Shown here one piece after another: positions 63,878 through 64,000 of a stretch of DNA of 64,000 nt. This DNA comes from Methyloferula stellata AR4. Lineage in GTDB: Bacteria; Pseudomonadota; Alphaproteobacteria; Rhizobiales; Beijerinckiaceae. The notes under the pieces were generated by a model. The model was not told the origin of the DNA, searched no databases, and saw nothing but the letters and a program-made list of their open reading frames with translations. How positions within the stretch are numbered: position 1 is the stretch's first letter; every line of letters begins with the position of its first letter. The stretch is from assembly GCF_000385335.1 (NCBI RefSeq), contig NZ_ARWA01000001.1, positions 2,186,001 to 2,250,000 of the forward strand, given 5' to 3'. The translations under genes and the position numbers were made by a program.

Positions 63878-64000
63878 TTGGCTGACCTCACCATCGACAC
63901 CTATACGATGCAGCTCGACAAAGAGCATAAGCGTGCTCGGGTTTTCACCCGATTCCGGCTGAGCGATGGGCTTTTCCGGCGTTGCACATTTTCTGCGGTC
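63878..64000 (+). CDS. pstC: Probable PstC phosphate permease, N-terminal fragment
   Basis: An open frame from TTG at 63878 (or ATG at 63908) runs off the right edge, giving 41 codons. The peptide ends FRLSDGLFRRCTFSAV, resembling the segment just before the first membrane helix of alphaproteobacterial PstC. Position after pstS supports this. Too short for certainty. Confidence 0.55.
   Translation, partial: MADLTIDTYTMQLDKEHKRARVFTRFRLSDGLFRRCTFSAV

Noticed and set aside
62716..63900. Minus-strand open frame of 394 codons opposite pstS
   Set aside because: Antisense shadow of pstS, composition His/Arg/Asp-rich, no domain.

Overview
The window looks like a chromosomal segment of a GC-rich alphaproteobacterium. 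Codon use favours G/C in the third position, there are short signal-peptide proteins of rhizobial type, the pst operon begins with a Pho box, and a two-domain barrel protein resembles the small porin/opacity family of Hyphomicrobiales. A Beijerinckiaceae-like host (Methylocella, Methylocapsa or Beijerinckia type) is my best guess, but this is inference and no marker gene in the window proves it.

Region 1 (1-29,500) is a single reading frame of at least 9,832 residues, cut by the left edge. It encodes a giant, almost cysteine-free, repeat-built surface or secreted protein. From left to right it contains beta-rich repeats interrupted by Pro/Thr/Gly linkers, an array of eight roughly 258-residue units (five of the eight intervals are exactly 774 bp or within 3 bp of it), a filamentous-haemagglutinin-like beta-helix zone, a long run of RTX-type glycine/aspartate repeats, and five Ig-like domains. 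The last four Ig-like domains are nearly identical pairs.

Region 2 (29,647-39,481) lies immediately downstream. A convergent O-methyltransferase gene is followed by a tight six-gene run: a tandem double beta-barrel outer membrane protein, a DUF3467 protein, a membrane-fusion (HlyD-like) protein with an N-terminal GAF-like half, a PqqD-M50-HlyD fusion membrane protein, a SecA paralogue that stops soon after its second nucleotide-binding domain, and a second HlyD-like periplasmic adaptor. The last three genes overlap and are probably translationally coupled. No ABC exporter, TolC or TpsB gene is present. I infer a dedicated export and surface-assembly system for the giant protein in which a SecA-like ATPase supplies energy. 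This is the most interesting object in the window.

Region 3 (39,691-63,753) begins with a small secreted protein and a tRNA-Gln(CUG). It continues with the complete dTDP-L-rhamnose operon (rfbC-rfbB-rfbD-rfbA) and a DUF202 membrane protein. Then comes a mosaic, visibly more AT-rich polysaccharide island: glycosyltransferases of GT2 and GT4 type, a GT-methyltransferase fusion, a sugar C-methyltransferase-like protein, two FkbM methyltransferases, a phytanoyl-CoA-dioxygenase-like enzyme and degraded gene debris. It ends with two Gmd-like GDP-sugar dehydratases and a GmhA-like isomerase. A metallophosphoesterase/GT4 pair follows.

Region 4 (62,578-64,000) is a PhoB-regulated pst operon start: three Pho half-sites at exact 11-bp spacing, pstS, a strong hairpin, and the first 41 codons of a probable pstC running off the right edge.

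Together the window describes an envelope-building neighbourhood: a giant exoprotein with its own putative exporter, next to genes making rhamnose, GDP-deoxyhexoses and their transferases.
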